Shown: one piece after another, positions 45,925 through 58,787 of the stretch
How positions within the stretch are numbered: the first letter of the stretch is position 1
Layout: each line of letters begins with the position of its first letter
Assembly: GCA_015680685.1 (NCBI GenBank)
Contig: MNCI01036654.1
Location: forward strand, 297,911 to 361,910
DNA length: 64,000 nucleotides
Origin: Gnetum montanum
Lineage: Eukaryota > Streptophyta > Gnetopsida > Gnetales > Gnetaceae
Reading direction: 5' to 3'
Notes under the pieces: model-generated
Database searches by the model: none
Told to the model about the DNA's origin: nothing
Seen by the model: the letters and a program-made list of their open reading frames with translations, nothing else
Made by a program: the position numbers and the translations under genes

Positions 45925-45970
45925 ATTCAAAAAAAAAAAGAAAAAAGAAAAGAAAAGAAAAGAAAAACAA
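45925..45970. repeat. A-rich (AAAAG)n tract
   Basis: AAAAG-type repeat inside the noncoding region of element F; related A-rich tracts occur at the same place in other copies (about 15190 and 34880). Confidence 0.8.
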
Positions 45971-47502
45971 ATAGCAATGGAAATTCAAAGCACATCCCTT
46001 AGACATAATAATGGAATATAAGCATTGGTTATGGAGCTAGAAAGACATGTTACCCATGCCTGAAGGCAACCCTCTAACTAAGGCCCTTCCTTCCTTCTTC
46101 TTTTTTTAGAGTAATCATTATTCTTGGTGGTTGTTGTAAACTCATGATGGTAGGGAGAAAGGATTACATTAATCTGAGGTCAATGTTAATGGTATGAACT
46201 TGGTTTAAAACTTGGATAGATAGGTATGATGATCATTTTAATTACAATTAACACATAAACCTATTGATGATATGGTAAAGCACCTTACACCCCAATCTCT
46301 ACAATCCCTTCTCATCCCATTATTCACCTTACTACTACATGCAATTATAAGCCTTTTTGGTGTTGCATAGTATAGTAAAAAATCCTAACCAAGGTAGTTG
46401 TGTTTTGTTTGGAACAAAGGCATGATCTTCATTTAACTTCTAAGGTGCCCATAGACATCTTTAGTAGTGGTTATGTAAGGGCATTGTGGCAAGAGCCTAC
46501 TTTGGGGAGGACCAACATGCATAACTTTTGTTGATCATGGCTTTGAACTAAACCTCACATCTTCTAGAGCATCATTTATGGTTTCTTTGAACTTATGCAA
46601 GATTTTGGGACTACTTCTCATCAATTTCAATTAATTTTTCCTAGATTACTATTCAAATATCCTTCAAATTTCAAATTTCTTGACTGTCTTCTGAACTAGA
46701 CCTTTAGTTTTATTTGTTCAAAAATTTCTGTGCTTTTGGAGTTATGCTCATTCATTGTGGAGGCTAAGGGTGTAATTTTCAAAGTTTTTGAAATTCTTCT
46801 AACATCCTATTTTTGAACATTATGGTAATTAATAGTAATTAATCAAAATAATGTCAATAGCTTGATAATTTTAGTTACCTCATAGCCTTGGGAATAGTAC
46901 TTTTTCATCACCTTGTGCTTAAATGCTAATATTTTAAGCTAACTAAGGGATTTGAAAAGGGTAAATTATAAAGGAAAATTAGTCAAAACTAATGATGATC
47001 CTTTGGTAATCATAGGTGATGCTAAAAGGAAAGCCTAAGATTAAAGGTATTTTGCTAGGCAATGCAGCCAAGAGAAGAACAAAAGAGGATATACCCATGG
47101 AAAAATAGTAGCACATATAGGATAAGGGCTCAAAAATCACATGTTTGCTAGATCCATGAGATGATGAGAGAAATTTTAGTCCATCCTTTAGGAATGTTCT
47201 GCATAACTTGGGAAGCATCAACATCATAATCAAGATTGTAAGTTTGCAACCACTAGCGATAGCAAGAAGATTCATCTTCAGCGGATTTTTGAAGACCTTT
47301 GCAAATTTTGTAAACTTGAATGCTTGTTTAGTATTTTTATCATTTTGTAATACACCCACTCAAATGAAATTTTGTAATGTTGCACTCAAAGTTAATTAGT
47401 AGTTAGCGTCAGTCAATAATCCCATACATTTCCAATTTTGTAACGAAAGCTTAGTCCTATTCTATTAACCCAAGGATGAGTTTTTAGTTAGTCATGGGGG
47501 TA

Positions 47503-48344
47503 TGATGAATCATTAGTTGGCTACATCAATAGGCATGTATGTGTTGATGCATTGATGCATATGCATAGCTGTAACATCTTTCTTTGCCTATAAATATGTG
47601 AACACCTATTGCATATGAGGCACCTTTTGGTCATTTTGTAGCTACACTCTTTCAATTTCATTTCGTGATCTTAGGAAAAAATCAGTGAGTGATTGTAGTG
47701 TGAATTTGAGCCAGTTGGACAATGTCTTATTCTAGTGGCATTGTACCTAGACACATTCCATGAACAATAATAAGATCAAGATTGATTTACATTCATTGCA
47801 ATGCTTTGACTTAGATTAGATTTGCTTTCCATGCAATTTACTTTTGATGTACTTAGTTAATATTTACATTTCATGCATATTAATTAATTGGTGGAATGAG
47901 TGCGACTACTTTCAAGCATAAACAGGTATTCGCTTGGTAATCCTAGCAATGCTATTGCTTGGTTCGCCTAGTAGCGTAATGCTTGGTAATCCTAGTAGTG
48001 GATACATGGGTTCAGGACATGTACGACAAGCTAGGAATGAACATTCATCATCCTTTAGATAGTTTAGTATTTATCTTCTTATTGTTAATTAGTTAAATAA
48101 TTAATTTCTCTAGTATTGTTAAGATTAGTTTTAGGCTACGACAACATCAACTATCATATGCCTCATTTTGGACTAAATCATATGTGACAAAGCTACCACT
48201 AGTCTAAGTTAAAAGACAACATCTTGTGATCAATGCTTAATAATCTAGGTGCCAAAACTAGTCCCATCCATGGAATTTGATTGAATTGTATGTGAACGCT
48301 TGTGATTCATATGGTTGGGTATAGGGGGTACCTGTTACTCATCA
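47503..48344 (+). repeat. Element F 3' LTR
   Basis: 842 bp, TGATGAATC to TCATCA. U3 has GTTGATGCATTGATGCAT-type palindromes, TATAAATATG near 47591. No primer-binding site follows, so it is a 3' LTR. Confidence 0.87.
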
Positions 48345-48719
48345 ATTAGAATTACTCATCCATGGAGACATCCTTATTATACAGGTACCTTTTTGATGTC
48401 TCCTTTATCTTCAAGATTTATACATCCTTATTATTGGATGTCTTGTGAAGTGAACATTTATATTGTTTGTGATTCCACTCTCCACATTTTAAGCATTGAA
48501 TGTTGGATGAATTATGATATTGGTCTCATTGGCAAAGAATAATGATATTATATTATATGAAATGTGGTATGATTTGGTCATAAGCTTTGAAGATAATGTT
48601 GAGTGTATTACAAAGAATACTCATATATGTCATTGGCTTTGATAAATATAAAAGATATTATGTTACATATCATACCATGAAAACTTGTGTTGCCATGGTG
48701 AGAAAATGAGAAAATATTT
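48345..48719. other. Unassigned AT-rich DNA
   Basis: No gene. Contains TCCTTATTAT words and GACATCC/GATGTC words that recall the LTR-like block at 43 kb. Confidence 0.35.
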
Positions 48720-49263
48720 ATAATTTTTTATTTTATAATTTTATGAATTTTATGAATATAAGAATAAAATAATAATAGTTAATTAAGATTGATTAAATAA
48801 TGAACATATGTAAGACCACTTTGAGTATATGTTTAATGCTTAGTAATCCTAGTAGCGCTTAATGCTTTGTAACCTAGTGGTGCTATAATGTGTTTAGGAT
48901 GTGTACGAAAAGTGGGAATGGATGCTTATGTTATGATTAGTTAAGTATTAGCTAGTTATTAGATTAATTAAGCAATTACAAACTTTATTCTTATTCTTAG
49001 ATGACTTAATTCATGAAATTTAAAATGATAAAAATCATATGCCTCAGTTACACTTAGGCATACCCTTGTACTTCACAAGTGGAATTGGGAAGACAACAAT
49101 TGCATAGTTAGATTCACCTCCTAAAACTAGTGTACTTAGAAACCTAAAGTTTTTAGAATTCAACCAGATCATTGAGTGAATGCTAGTGATTTGTATGATT
49201 GAGCATAGGATATACTTGCTACTCATCACTAGGCTAGGTAGGAGATGTGTCAGTTCCCCTACA
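48720..49263 (+). repeat. Element G 5' LTR, 3' half
   Basis: Matches the 3' half of the LTR at 58788-59683. The canonical end TCATCA is at 49223-49228 and is followed by 35 bp (49229-49263, ending CAGTTCCCCTACA) also present after the 3' LTR. No U3 or TATA. Confidence 0.78.
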
Positions 49264-49289
49264 CTAATACTCATTAAGGCTCTTCTTGA

Positions 49290-50535
49290 TTCAAGTTCTA
49301 GTAGAAATTAAAGCTGTTCCCACAAATACTCATCAAAGAATCTAAAAGTTGGTACTAATCTTTGGAGCTAGAATCAATCCACAAATGAAGTACGATGCTT
49401 GAGCTCTTCAACGAAAAGTATCAAATGTACTCTCAAGTGTCCAACTTGAGAAAGTAGGTCCAAGGAAAATAAGGAACACATGAACCCTTAGACACAACCA
49501 TGGATAAGTTCTATTTTTTTTTGCACCGATGTCCTAGCCATGGTTATTCTCAAAGGGAGCTACTTTGCCATATCATAGATAGCATCCGAATAGTAATGAG
49601 AAGAACTCTTAGGGTCTATGCCCAAGGAAGGCTTTCAAAATTAAGGGCCCATAAGATTCAAAAGATAATAAATTAGGTTGCTGAGAAAGGAGAGTTTAGA
49701 AAAAGGAAAAGTGCTGAGGAGTATAACTAAGATCCTTCCATTAAGAATACGGAAGTCCAGTTCTATAACAATGAGGAGGCACCACTTGATGAGGTGGTGC
49801 AACAAAATATCTTGTGAATTTAGAAATTTATATTTGAAATTACAACTAAGGTAGATAAAATGTGGGACTCTTTGAATGTAAAGTTTTAAACCACTCTAAA
49901 AATAGAAAAGGAATCCAAAGAGCAAAGTAGTGATTGTGATCATAGAAGAAGGAAAGAAGTTGAATGTGCCCACCAAAGGGGTAAGGGCAAGGTTGATGTA
50001 GTAGAGGAGGTTGTGGAGACTGAAATAGATGATGATGGTGGGTGTGAAATTTACCAATATGAACATCCTAAGGAATTTTTCCTTGTTGTGTCATACTTGC
50101 AAGAGTTTGTGATGTATGCTCTAAATCCTACACTGGCTAGAAGACAAGCACCCAGAAGATTACCTTATTCTCAAGGCAATCCAAGGTATTTCTACCAACA
50201 ACAAGCCTATTATCCAAATGGAGCTCCACCAAAACCTTATGATCAGTAGCATTAGTGGTTGCATCCATAATCATGGGAGATGCCACCACCAAGGTAGTAG
50301 TATTCATACATGTAGCCTAATCCATATGGATACTACGTTTAGTAGTCCATTTCTCCATGTGACTCTTCTAGTCATGCTTCATTTTAGCATTACTACTACT
50401 CTCCTAAGTACTATAGAGCCTAATCTTCAAGAAGGGGAATCACTATTTTCTCATTACCCTCCTCATTCTTCTACATATGTTCCTCTACCCTCAACTCAAT
50501 TACCACTTGCTTCATCAATGAAGATAAAATTGTAG
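49290..50535 (+). pseudogene. Element G gag (C-terminal two thirds, broken)
   Basis: Starts within the gag core (the block corresponding to LFPW...ESWYRFLELES in A, about 49315-49400). Frame 50013-50249 has a knuckle relic CEIYQYEHPK, in which the second Cys is Tyr. A Gln/Tyr-rich region (YFYQQQAYYPNG) follows. Stops throughout. Confidence 0.78.
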
Positions 50536-50734
50536 CATAGCTGTAACAACGTAATGCTACTAGGGCTATTAACATACAGTTGGCTCCTTAGCTAAGTGGT
50601 TTAGAAATAAAATCTCAAAAAGACCATTCTTTCAAATTAATAGTTCTATAAAGCCCTCATAGAATTACATGGCTAATAGCCCTACTTCTTCATCATCCTC
50701 TGTATCCACTCCATTTGAGTCCCCTTGAAACCAA

Positions 50735-51262
50735 ATGCATCCTAAAGTGCAAATTGTCATGTTAACCAATGTGATAATTGATAGGAAAAATGTTGGCTAC
50801 CTTCCTAAGAAAATATCTAATCCTAGAAGTCCCCTCATTTATCTACAAATCACTAGGAATGAGCCATACAAGGCTCTTCTTGATTTAGGTTTTGGTGTAA
50901 ATCTATTTTTTCATGATATATACAAAGATTGGAACCTACCTCCACTGAAGAAGACCAAAATTTATCTTGAGTTGATAGATTAGTCCATCATTGTTTCCTT
51001 GGGATTGGTGAAAGACATTGTGACCACTTTTTGTGGATGGTCCTACTCTATTGATTTCTTGGTGATTTGTGTCAATAATTATAAGGGAAACTTCCTAATC
51101 ATCATGGGAAGGGCTTGGTTGAGCACCATTGATGCACGGTTGGAAATCAGAGACCTTTCTTTAGAGATTTTCAAGGAAAATGAATTTGGAAACATTGAGA
51201 AAAAGAGAGTTCCATGCATCATGTACAGTGATACAGGGTGCAACTGTGTGCAGAAACTATGA
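50735..51262 (+). pseudogene. Element G protease region
   Basis: ALLDLGFGVNLFFHDIYKDW keeps the Asp-Leu-Gly active-site triad. Then LGLVKDIVTTFCGWSY and IIMGRAWLSTIDARL. One stop (near 50982) splits the frame. Confidence 0.85.
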
Positions 51263-51489
51263 TATATGAAAAGTACATCCATCACAGCATGTAGGTAGTA
51301 TGTAGATGTGTCTAAAATTCAAAGGTTCTTGTATGTAGTAGCCATACAATAGGAGGGCACCCAATGATTGATAGTAGCTCAAAAATTTACATGGAACCAA
51401 CTGAGAGCTTGGCAAGTGTCTATTTTGAAGGCATGGATGAACTAGATCAAGTTCATTACCAAATCTCTGATAATGGACCTGATGACACT

Positions 51490-53160
51490 AATTAGAGAGA
51501 GTTGGAAATTCCTAAGAATTTTAAACAGAAGCCTCTAGAGTTGAAAACTCTACTTGCTAATGTGGAATATGCTTTTTTGAACAATGGAAAGCTAGTGATA
51601 ATAAATGCTAATCTTGTTCCTATACAAAAAGAGAAGCTATTGAAGGTGATCAAAAAATGGTCAATAGTCTTTACTTGATCTTTTCCTGAACTCACTAGGA
51701 TTGACTCTAGGATATGCTAGCACTGCATCTATACTAATTCTTCCATAAAGCCAAAGAGATATCCATACTTGTAGTTGAACCCCAAATTGAAGCAAATCAT
51801 CAAGGAAGAGATTGAACAACTCCTCAAGATGGGGTTCATCTATCCAATTGCCAATAGTGAGTGGGTTAGCCCACTTGTAATCTTGCCAAAGAAAGGTGGC
51901 AAGTGGAGTATCTGTATTGACTAAAGGCTATTGAACATGATGATGTACAAAGATCATTTTCCATTACTATTTGTGGACTAGGTGTTGTACACCATCTTTG
52001 AGCATTGCTTCTATAGTTTTCTAGATGGTTATAGTGGCTATAACCAACTTTAGATTGCACTACAGAACTAGGCCAAAACCACATTTACAAGTCCTTGGGG
52101 GACTTTTGCATATAGAAAGATGTCATTTGGTCTATGAAATGGCCCTACAACTTTCCAACACCTTGTCCTTAGCATTTTTGAACAATAGATTGGTAACACG
52201 GTGGAAGTATTCATGGATGACTTCTCCACCTATGGCGCTACATTTGAGCAAGCCCTAGATCACCTTTAGAAAGTGCTGAAAAGATGTGTGGAGATCAACC
52301 TTCAGCTCAAATAGCAAAAGATCCATCTTGTGGTCCAAGAGGGCATTATCTTGGGGTATAGAATATTACAAGCAGGAATTGAGATGGACCTTGAGAAAAT
52401 AAGGATCATCTAAAGAACTACCCATCAACTAGAAACTATTAAAGATGTCTAGTCATTCTTTGGAAATACTAGTTACTACTAGTGATTCATAGAGAATTTC
52501 TCTAATATTGTTAAATCATTGGTAGAGCTGACAAAGAAAGATGCTCCATTCATCTAGATCAAGGAATATGAGAAGGCATTCTAGTAACTCAAGCAAAAGC
52601 ATGTAAAAACTCCAATTCTATGAGCACTTGATTTGTTTAGACAATTTCACATTATGATGGATGCATCAAATTATGCTTTGGGAGGTGTGCTCATGTGGTT
52701 GGATGATTATAAAAAATCATAATTCATCCATTGCATGAGCTATAGCATTGTGGATGCATAGCTAAATTACATCATAATAGAGAAAGAATTGATGGCAGTG
52801 GTGTATGCCTTGAAAAGATTCAGGTACTATGTACTTGGGTACAAAGTGTTTGTGCACATGGACTACAGTGTAATTTGCTTCCTCATGAACAAATTGATGG
52901 TGAGCACCCATGTCATATGATGGCTTGTGATCTTGTAGGAATTCAATCTCATGATGGTAGATTAAAAGGGAACTGAGAATGTGATCACTAACTAGTTGTC
53001 TTAGCTGAGATGGGACACCAAAGAGGGGGAGAGCCCACTTTCTGATTAGTGTCCTAATGAATACCTCTTTGCTGGTGCTATAAATGAACAAGTACCTACT
53101 AAAACTAATTACTATGATGATATCCTCTCTTATCTTATCACTTAGGATATGCCATAGGAG
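51490..53160 (+). pseudogene. Element G RT and RNase H
   Basis: EWVSPLVILPKKGGKWSICI (about 51855), DHFPLLFVD, YSGYNQL, TSPWGTFAYRKMSFGL, FMDDFSTYGATFEQ (about 52212-52255; catalytic Asp pair kept), LGYRILQAGIEMD. The RNase H part is near 52640-52990. Many TAG stops stand where copy A has Gln or Trp. Confidence 0.85.
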
Positions 53161-53640
53161 TTGAGCCATAGGAAGAAATAATAGTTTCTTCATTAGGCCA
53201 AATGCTTCATGAAGATCAACAGGAACTTTTACAAGGTGTGCATTGATAACCTAGTTTGTTGGTATGTCCCTGATGCTGACCAATTATGCATTCTCCAAGA
53301 TGCTCATGAGGGTCCTTGTGGGAGCCAATATGTTAGAAGATGCATGATCATTAAAATCTTGATGGTTGGTTATTATTCACCAACACTCTTCAAGGACATT
53401 CACCAATTCATCTACTTTTATGCTTATGGTCAACATGATGGTGGGATGACCACTTGAATGGAGGAACCTTAGTAGTGGATTCAACCACTAGAATCCTTCA
53501 ACATTTGGGGCATTAACTTCATGGATTCCATCACACCCATGTTGAATGGAAAGGCGTACATCATAGTTAATGTTCATTATTGTACTAAATGTGTAGAAGA
53601 GCAGCCAATGATTTCATACAAGTCAGACCTTTCCAAGAGC
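53161..53640 (+). pseudogene. Element G integrase, internally deleted
   Basis: The N-terminal zinc region (HEGPCGSQYVRRCM, frame 53209-53457) is followed by the start of the core (MDSITPMLNGKAYIIV). At about 53600 it jumps to the far C-terminal end. Compared with A and E, about 700 bp holding the second Asp, the Glu and the C-terminal module are deleted. Confidence 0.8.
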
Positions 53641-53723
53641 CCAAAAGAGCCAATACTAGCAACAGCTCTTTGGATTGACAATGACACTCAATTTTTCAGA
53701 TCTCCTCCTTTCAACTCAATTGT

Positions 53724-53734
53724 GGGGGAGATGG
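53724..53734 (+). other. Internal polypurine tract (element G)
   Basis: GGGGGAGATGG after pol, as in the other copies. Confidence 0.75.
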
Positions 53735-55654
53735 CCATTCATGCTAGTTATATAAGTGGCTCCTCAATTTTTATACATTTTTTTACACCATTTTTTATTT
53801 TACAACATCATTAGTACATTTTATCTTTCTTACGCATTTTCCAATTTCTTTTATATTTTATTTTATTTTGGTGTGTTTTTCTAATGTTGGTTTTTTCTCC
53901 TTTATTTCCAATAGGACATGGTAATGCTATAGCTATTTGCTAATGATAATTTGTACATAATTTTATTTGATTGCTAATGTCTAGACTCTATCTTAGAATT
54001 TTGATGATTAATAACTAAGACATGGCTTCTTTTTCATAAAACAAGTAGTAAGCCCATGTAATCCACCCATCCATAGAACTCTATGGTGTTTCCAGTTTTG
54101 GAGGTATGAGTTCCCTTTTCTTAATACAACTTTAATGAACTTGTGACCTTAGTAGGTTTCAAACTTGGGAAAGATTAAATGGATTGACAAGGATGTGACT
54201 TCAAAGGGACTTAATGCTCTTTGTACTTTTCTACTTTCTTGAGTGCATGAGTGTTTTCATGGATTTGTTAATGTTCCACTATTAACTAATAACAGGAAGT
54301 TAAGTCTTTTCATGGTGTGATTTCTATCCAAAAATCTATAAAAATGATGGAAATTCAAAGCACATCCCTTAGAAGAAAAAAAATAACAAGCTACATGCAT
54401 TATTTATGGAACTTAAAAGACATGTTGCTCATGCTTGAAGGTTCCTTCTAACTAAGGCCCTTTCTCACAACCTACTTCTCTTTTCTTCTCTTTTAGGAAT
54501 GATGATTGATTTGTGGAAGCATTCTTGTATCTTGAAGAGCTGGACTAATCTTAAAGTATTGATGCAAAGTCATTGAAAGTGATTAGTTTTGATTTGGACT
54601 AAGGATGAACCTTATTGGATCATTTAACCATAAAATCCACAAGGGACTTCATGTGACCTTGAGACAGGACTCCATTCCACCTTCTCTTTCATTTGCCTTT
54701 GCTTCACATAATTTACCTCATTGCTAGTTTTTCATGGCTTTGTTCAATGTCTTAGATTGATATGTTAAAACTCTTAGGTAGATTTTCTAGATTAGGTCGT
54801 TAACTTTCCATAACCATTAATCAACCATGAGGCCCATGGACTCCTTGTTTGAGGACATGCAAGGGTAAAAAGGTGCATGAGCCTACTATGGGGAGGACCC
54901 AATTACATATCTATTGGTTGGATTAGTTAAGTTTCTTATCCTTAGGCATTTTTGCAATTAAATTCGTTGTGTGCTCCTTCAGTGGCATCCAACTATGTGC
55001 TCCTTAATGGCATTTCTCCAACCCAAAACTCCAATTTTGTGAATAATCAAGTCCTCTTTAAACATTTCATTATGTTCATAGCTTTTCTGGCTCTCCAAGG
55101 ATCCCAATTTCATATTGAAACTTCTATTTTTTAAATTTTAAAAGGGGAAAAATTTTCTCTATACGCTTCGTTGATGGGATCCTGTCGATGGAGTGGACAC
55201 ATAGATGAGACCTCATTGACATAGCATAAAAAGTATATAAATACATAGTAACACTTAGCAACTTTTGACATTTGAGCTCAAATGAGGGGGAAGTTATTAA
55301 ACTTTTCAAAGCACAGAACCATCCAAGAGCCATAACTTCCTAATCCTTTGTCTAATTAACCCTATTCTTTAGTCCCACAACTACTAGAGTTAAGCTCTTT
55401 GTCATGGATGCCATAAACCTTATGTTTTTGATGGAAAATGTTTTGAAATTTTTCTATCTCCCACAAAGGTTTAATGAATAAACTAGCATTAAAACATCAA
55501 TTTGAAGAAGTTAAACCCTTCCAACAAACTTTGGTGACCTTCTAAGTCAAATAATATTAAAATAATACTAAAATAATTAATTTTCCATGGTCATAACTTA
55601 GCCAAAGTGAAAGTACCCAACAAGATAAGGTATCTAAATGTTATAAGCTACACA
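53735..55654 (+). other. Noncoding region between pol and ORF2 (element G)
   Basis: Shares the ordered blocks of element E: T-rich stretch, TGTGACTTCAAAGGGACT (about 54195), GAAGGTTCCTTCTAACTAAG (about 54436), CATGAGCCTACTATGGGGAG (about 54876). A TATA module lies at 55166-55243. Confidence 0.7.
55166..55243 (+). promoter_or_regulatory. Internal TATA module upstream of ORF2 (element G)
   Basis: Cassettes TTGATGGGATCCTGTCGATG and GATGAGACCTCATTGACAT precede TATATAAAT (55234-55242). The LTR of G has the related GATGGGATCTCGTCAACATG and GATCTCATTGACATGGG (about 58840-58885). About 410 bp before the ORF2 start. Promoter function is inferred. Confidence 0.5.
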
Positions 55655-58556
55655 TTACATGCTAATCCTTGGTTATGTTGTGACCACAGATGGCACCTAA
55701 GGGAAAGCATGTGTAGGAAGGAGGCCATCCCAACCAAGGGACAAATAGCCAAGAACTAAAAGGGGCTAGGAATAGCCCTAGGAGTTGGTAGCTAAAACCC
55801 ATGCAATAGGACCTCTTTGAGAGGACCTTAAAGTGGAATTTTTTAGATAGATTTTTGAAGATGTGGCTACAACTGAAAAAGTCTCATTGAGATGAGGCAC
55901 CAGAGACAAGACTAAACCTTGAGGTTACCTTGATAAAGTCCTACCTTAGGAAAATTGCATCTAAGGAGGTTTAGAAATCCATTATTCAAGAGTTAAACTT
56001 TTAACCCTTCTTGGAGTTTTCTCGTTCAAAAGTTAATGCTCAATTACAAAGCTCTCCCATGTTGCCCACCATCACTTCTAGTAGGGAGTGATACATAGAA
56101 GAGGCATATATATTTTGGAACAATCAGTAGGCTAGTTCAAAAATCAAAATTAAGGACATTTCTATGTTCTACTCAATGAAAGTAATTTCTAAGGTCCTTG
56201 GGTTGCCTGAGACTAGAGCCAATCTAGAAGAAATTCCAATGCAGGTAGATCCAAACGTCAAGAAAGAATGAACACAACAATGTTATGGAGTGGACCATAA
56301 GGAGTTTGGTGCACTCACCATGGTAGAAAATGCATACTTTTAAATTGTAGCCTTTCATGTCAATTCAATGGTAAGGCCTAGTGAGATCACAGCTTTGTTC
56401 ACCCATGCATGCGCTACTCTAAGTGGTAGATTCCTAGTCAACCTTCCATAGTTGACCTATCTTGAGATAGAAAAGCACTTCAATGAGAATGAATGTTAAA
56501 GGAAGATACGTTCCTTTTCATGCCTCATAAAAAAATTATGTAAGAGGGGAGGAATAACCTACTACACAAATGATAGTATCTAATGTGCTCTAATCACCTC
56601 TTAAGAAAAAATGATGAAGGAAAATTTACCTACGAAGGTAATCCAAGAAAAGGAATAGCAACCACCACCTCCACCACCCACTCATGAGACAATGTTAGAG
56701 ACTTGCACTGGCATTAAGCACATGCATGAACTTTGAGAGCAACTCTTGCAACAACATCAGCAACAAGTAGGAACAAGTGGTAGTAATCCATCTATGTATA
56801 GACTAGCCATGAGCCACCTTAATGAAGTGGCCCAAACTATAAGTCAGATAGAGGTAGGAGCATCAATTTTCTCAACCCAATGCATGTAGGTGCCTACAAG
56901 GCCAAATCCAAGTGCTCAAGAGGTAACAATGTCTTCTCAGAATAGTAGCAATTCCTAGACATGTCTGAAAATGTTGCTACCTTTTTGGCGCATTTGGAGG
57001 AGGGTGAGGAGGAAACTATGCTAGTGATGTAGCACCATGGATAGGAGATGGTAGCTGAAGTGGTTGCTAACAAAGTGGCCAAAGCACTTAATGTGCCTAT
57101 GACATCTATACCATATTTTTATGTACTTAGAGATGTGTAGACATCCACAAGAATCATTAACAATAGATTGAGCATAGGCTAGCATGAGGAATTTCTGGAC
57201 CAACTGGTGGGAACCAGGTAACTAATTCTGGATGTCTGTGATCTTCCAAATATGATCACTACAACCTAGTTGAAGCTACTCAAGGAAAGGGACAAATGCA
57301 TTATCATAGAGAGGCAACTTGAAATAGCCAAAGCTGAAAAACCAACACTTGGCTATGGAAGTTGCTAAATTGAAAGTCTTTCTTGTTGATCCCTGACTAC
57401 TCAACCAAGTAATCATGCAAGATGAAGCTTTTCAAAAACTTCATGTAAGACTCAAAGAGGCTGAGAATGCCAAGGAATTTATTGTCATTGACTAGTCCTT
57501 TGCCAATGCCACAATGTATAGCATTCAAAAGGACTTGGTTTAGAATTGCTAGAAAAATGAGGCCTTGACTATAGAAAGTCATCACCTGTGGAATGTTAAT
57601 GTGTAGAAGCAGTAGATGCCAAAAGTTATCATTGAATTGTTGGAGCAGCTAGCCAAGGTAAACATAGAACTAAGGAGGTCTGTGGTAGAGAATAGAAACC
57701 TCTCAATGGAGGAAGTTTGTGCCTTATCCTAGAAATCTACAATTGAGATCATAGCCTAGAAAAATGAGGCTCTTAAGTTGAAAAGAGTTAAAATCATTAG
57801 AAGGACTAGGTGAGATTGCAAAAAGAAATAAACAAGAAGCACATCTGATTGGCAAAGGCAAAAGTCAATGAGGCCCTCTAGTAGCTTTAGTAAGGATGTG
57901 ATGTGTGGCAACCTATCTTTGATGGGCTAAATACATACAAGAAGGCTAAAATTTTCCTAAAGGAGTTATAGATCAAGGAAATGACAAAGTACATGGAGCT
58001 TTCCAACCTTAGATATGCAAACCTAGCAATGTTGATTACGAGAAGGCCATGGTTAGAACTGGGAAAATAGGTGGCCAGATCATACTCGTTATACGAGGCA
58101 AAGTTCAAGTACCATAAGGAGACCAAGCTAAACCTTGAGGTTACAAATGTAGAAATTGAAATTCTTAAAGTGAAGTTCACTAATTAGAGATCAACTATTG
58201 ACAATATGACCAAAAGAATGAATGAATAGCAGGAGCTAAAGAATGTACTCAAAGCATTCGACATCAAATACAAATAATTTGTTGCTTAGTTCATTAACGT
58301 GAAGGAGTTGTTCTTGATAATGTCTTATTCATGGGATGTTCCCATTTTGGCCCACATTGATGAAGTAGCATGGACCGTGGATGATCCTCAGAGTAAGGAG
58401 GAGAAAATGAAGGCATTTTTGGATGTCATCCATATTTCTTAAGAAGTTGCAGCTATGTTAGGACAACCACAACAATTGCCTCAACAATTGCATGTGCTTG
58501 AAGTAGGAAAAGATCCTTTCGAACCCCAAGAGCCTCCACTACCTCAGATTATTTGA
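55655..58556 (+). pseudogene. Element G ORF2 (about 965 codons, broken)
   Basis: Aligns end to end with ORF2 of D and E. The start codon equivalent at 55655 is no longer ATG; the next residues are HANPWLCCDHRWHL. The middle block (about 56455-56560) reads LIKKLCKRGGI after a decayed F.CL. A Pro/Gln linker is near 56650. The coiled-coil-like half is 57240-58450. The product ends EPPLPQII then TGA at 58554. Confidence 0.75.
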
Positions 58557-58787
58557 TTTTTCTTCATTGTCTTCTAGCCATCTAATATATTGTGCTTATC
58601 TATTTTTTTCTTGGTGTTCAATTTTATTATCTTAAACACCAAAATCTTATAATGATTGTAAACTGTACACTTGGGCAATCAGTTTTTATTGTGTTTGTTT
58701 TGTGTGTCTCTAGTTAGTTAATAATTCTATACGTTCCCAAATTTTGTAAAGAATTTAAGGATGAGTTTCTATTTATTCGTGGGGGTA

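Larger units (their letters stand above)
45339..48344 (+). mobile_element. Element F: 3' part of a family member
   Basis: Begins at the internal purine tract (GGGGGAGATGA, 45339-45349), then noncoding DNA with the shared GTGACCTTAAGGGGATA and AGAGCCTACTTTGGGGAGG blocks. About 46640-47400 is a region with no clear match; only a rump of the ORF2 region, if any, remains. The pre-LTR block and purine tract (ATGGGGGTA) lead into the LTR. Pol is absent to the left. Confidence 0.75.
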
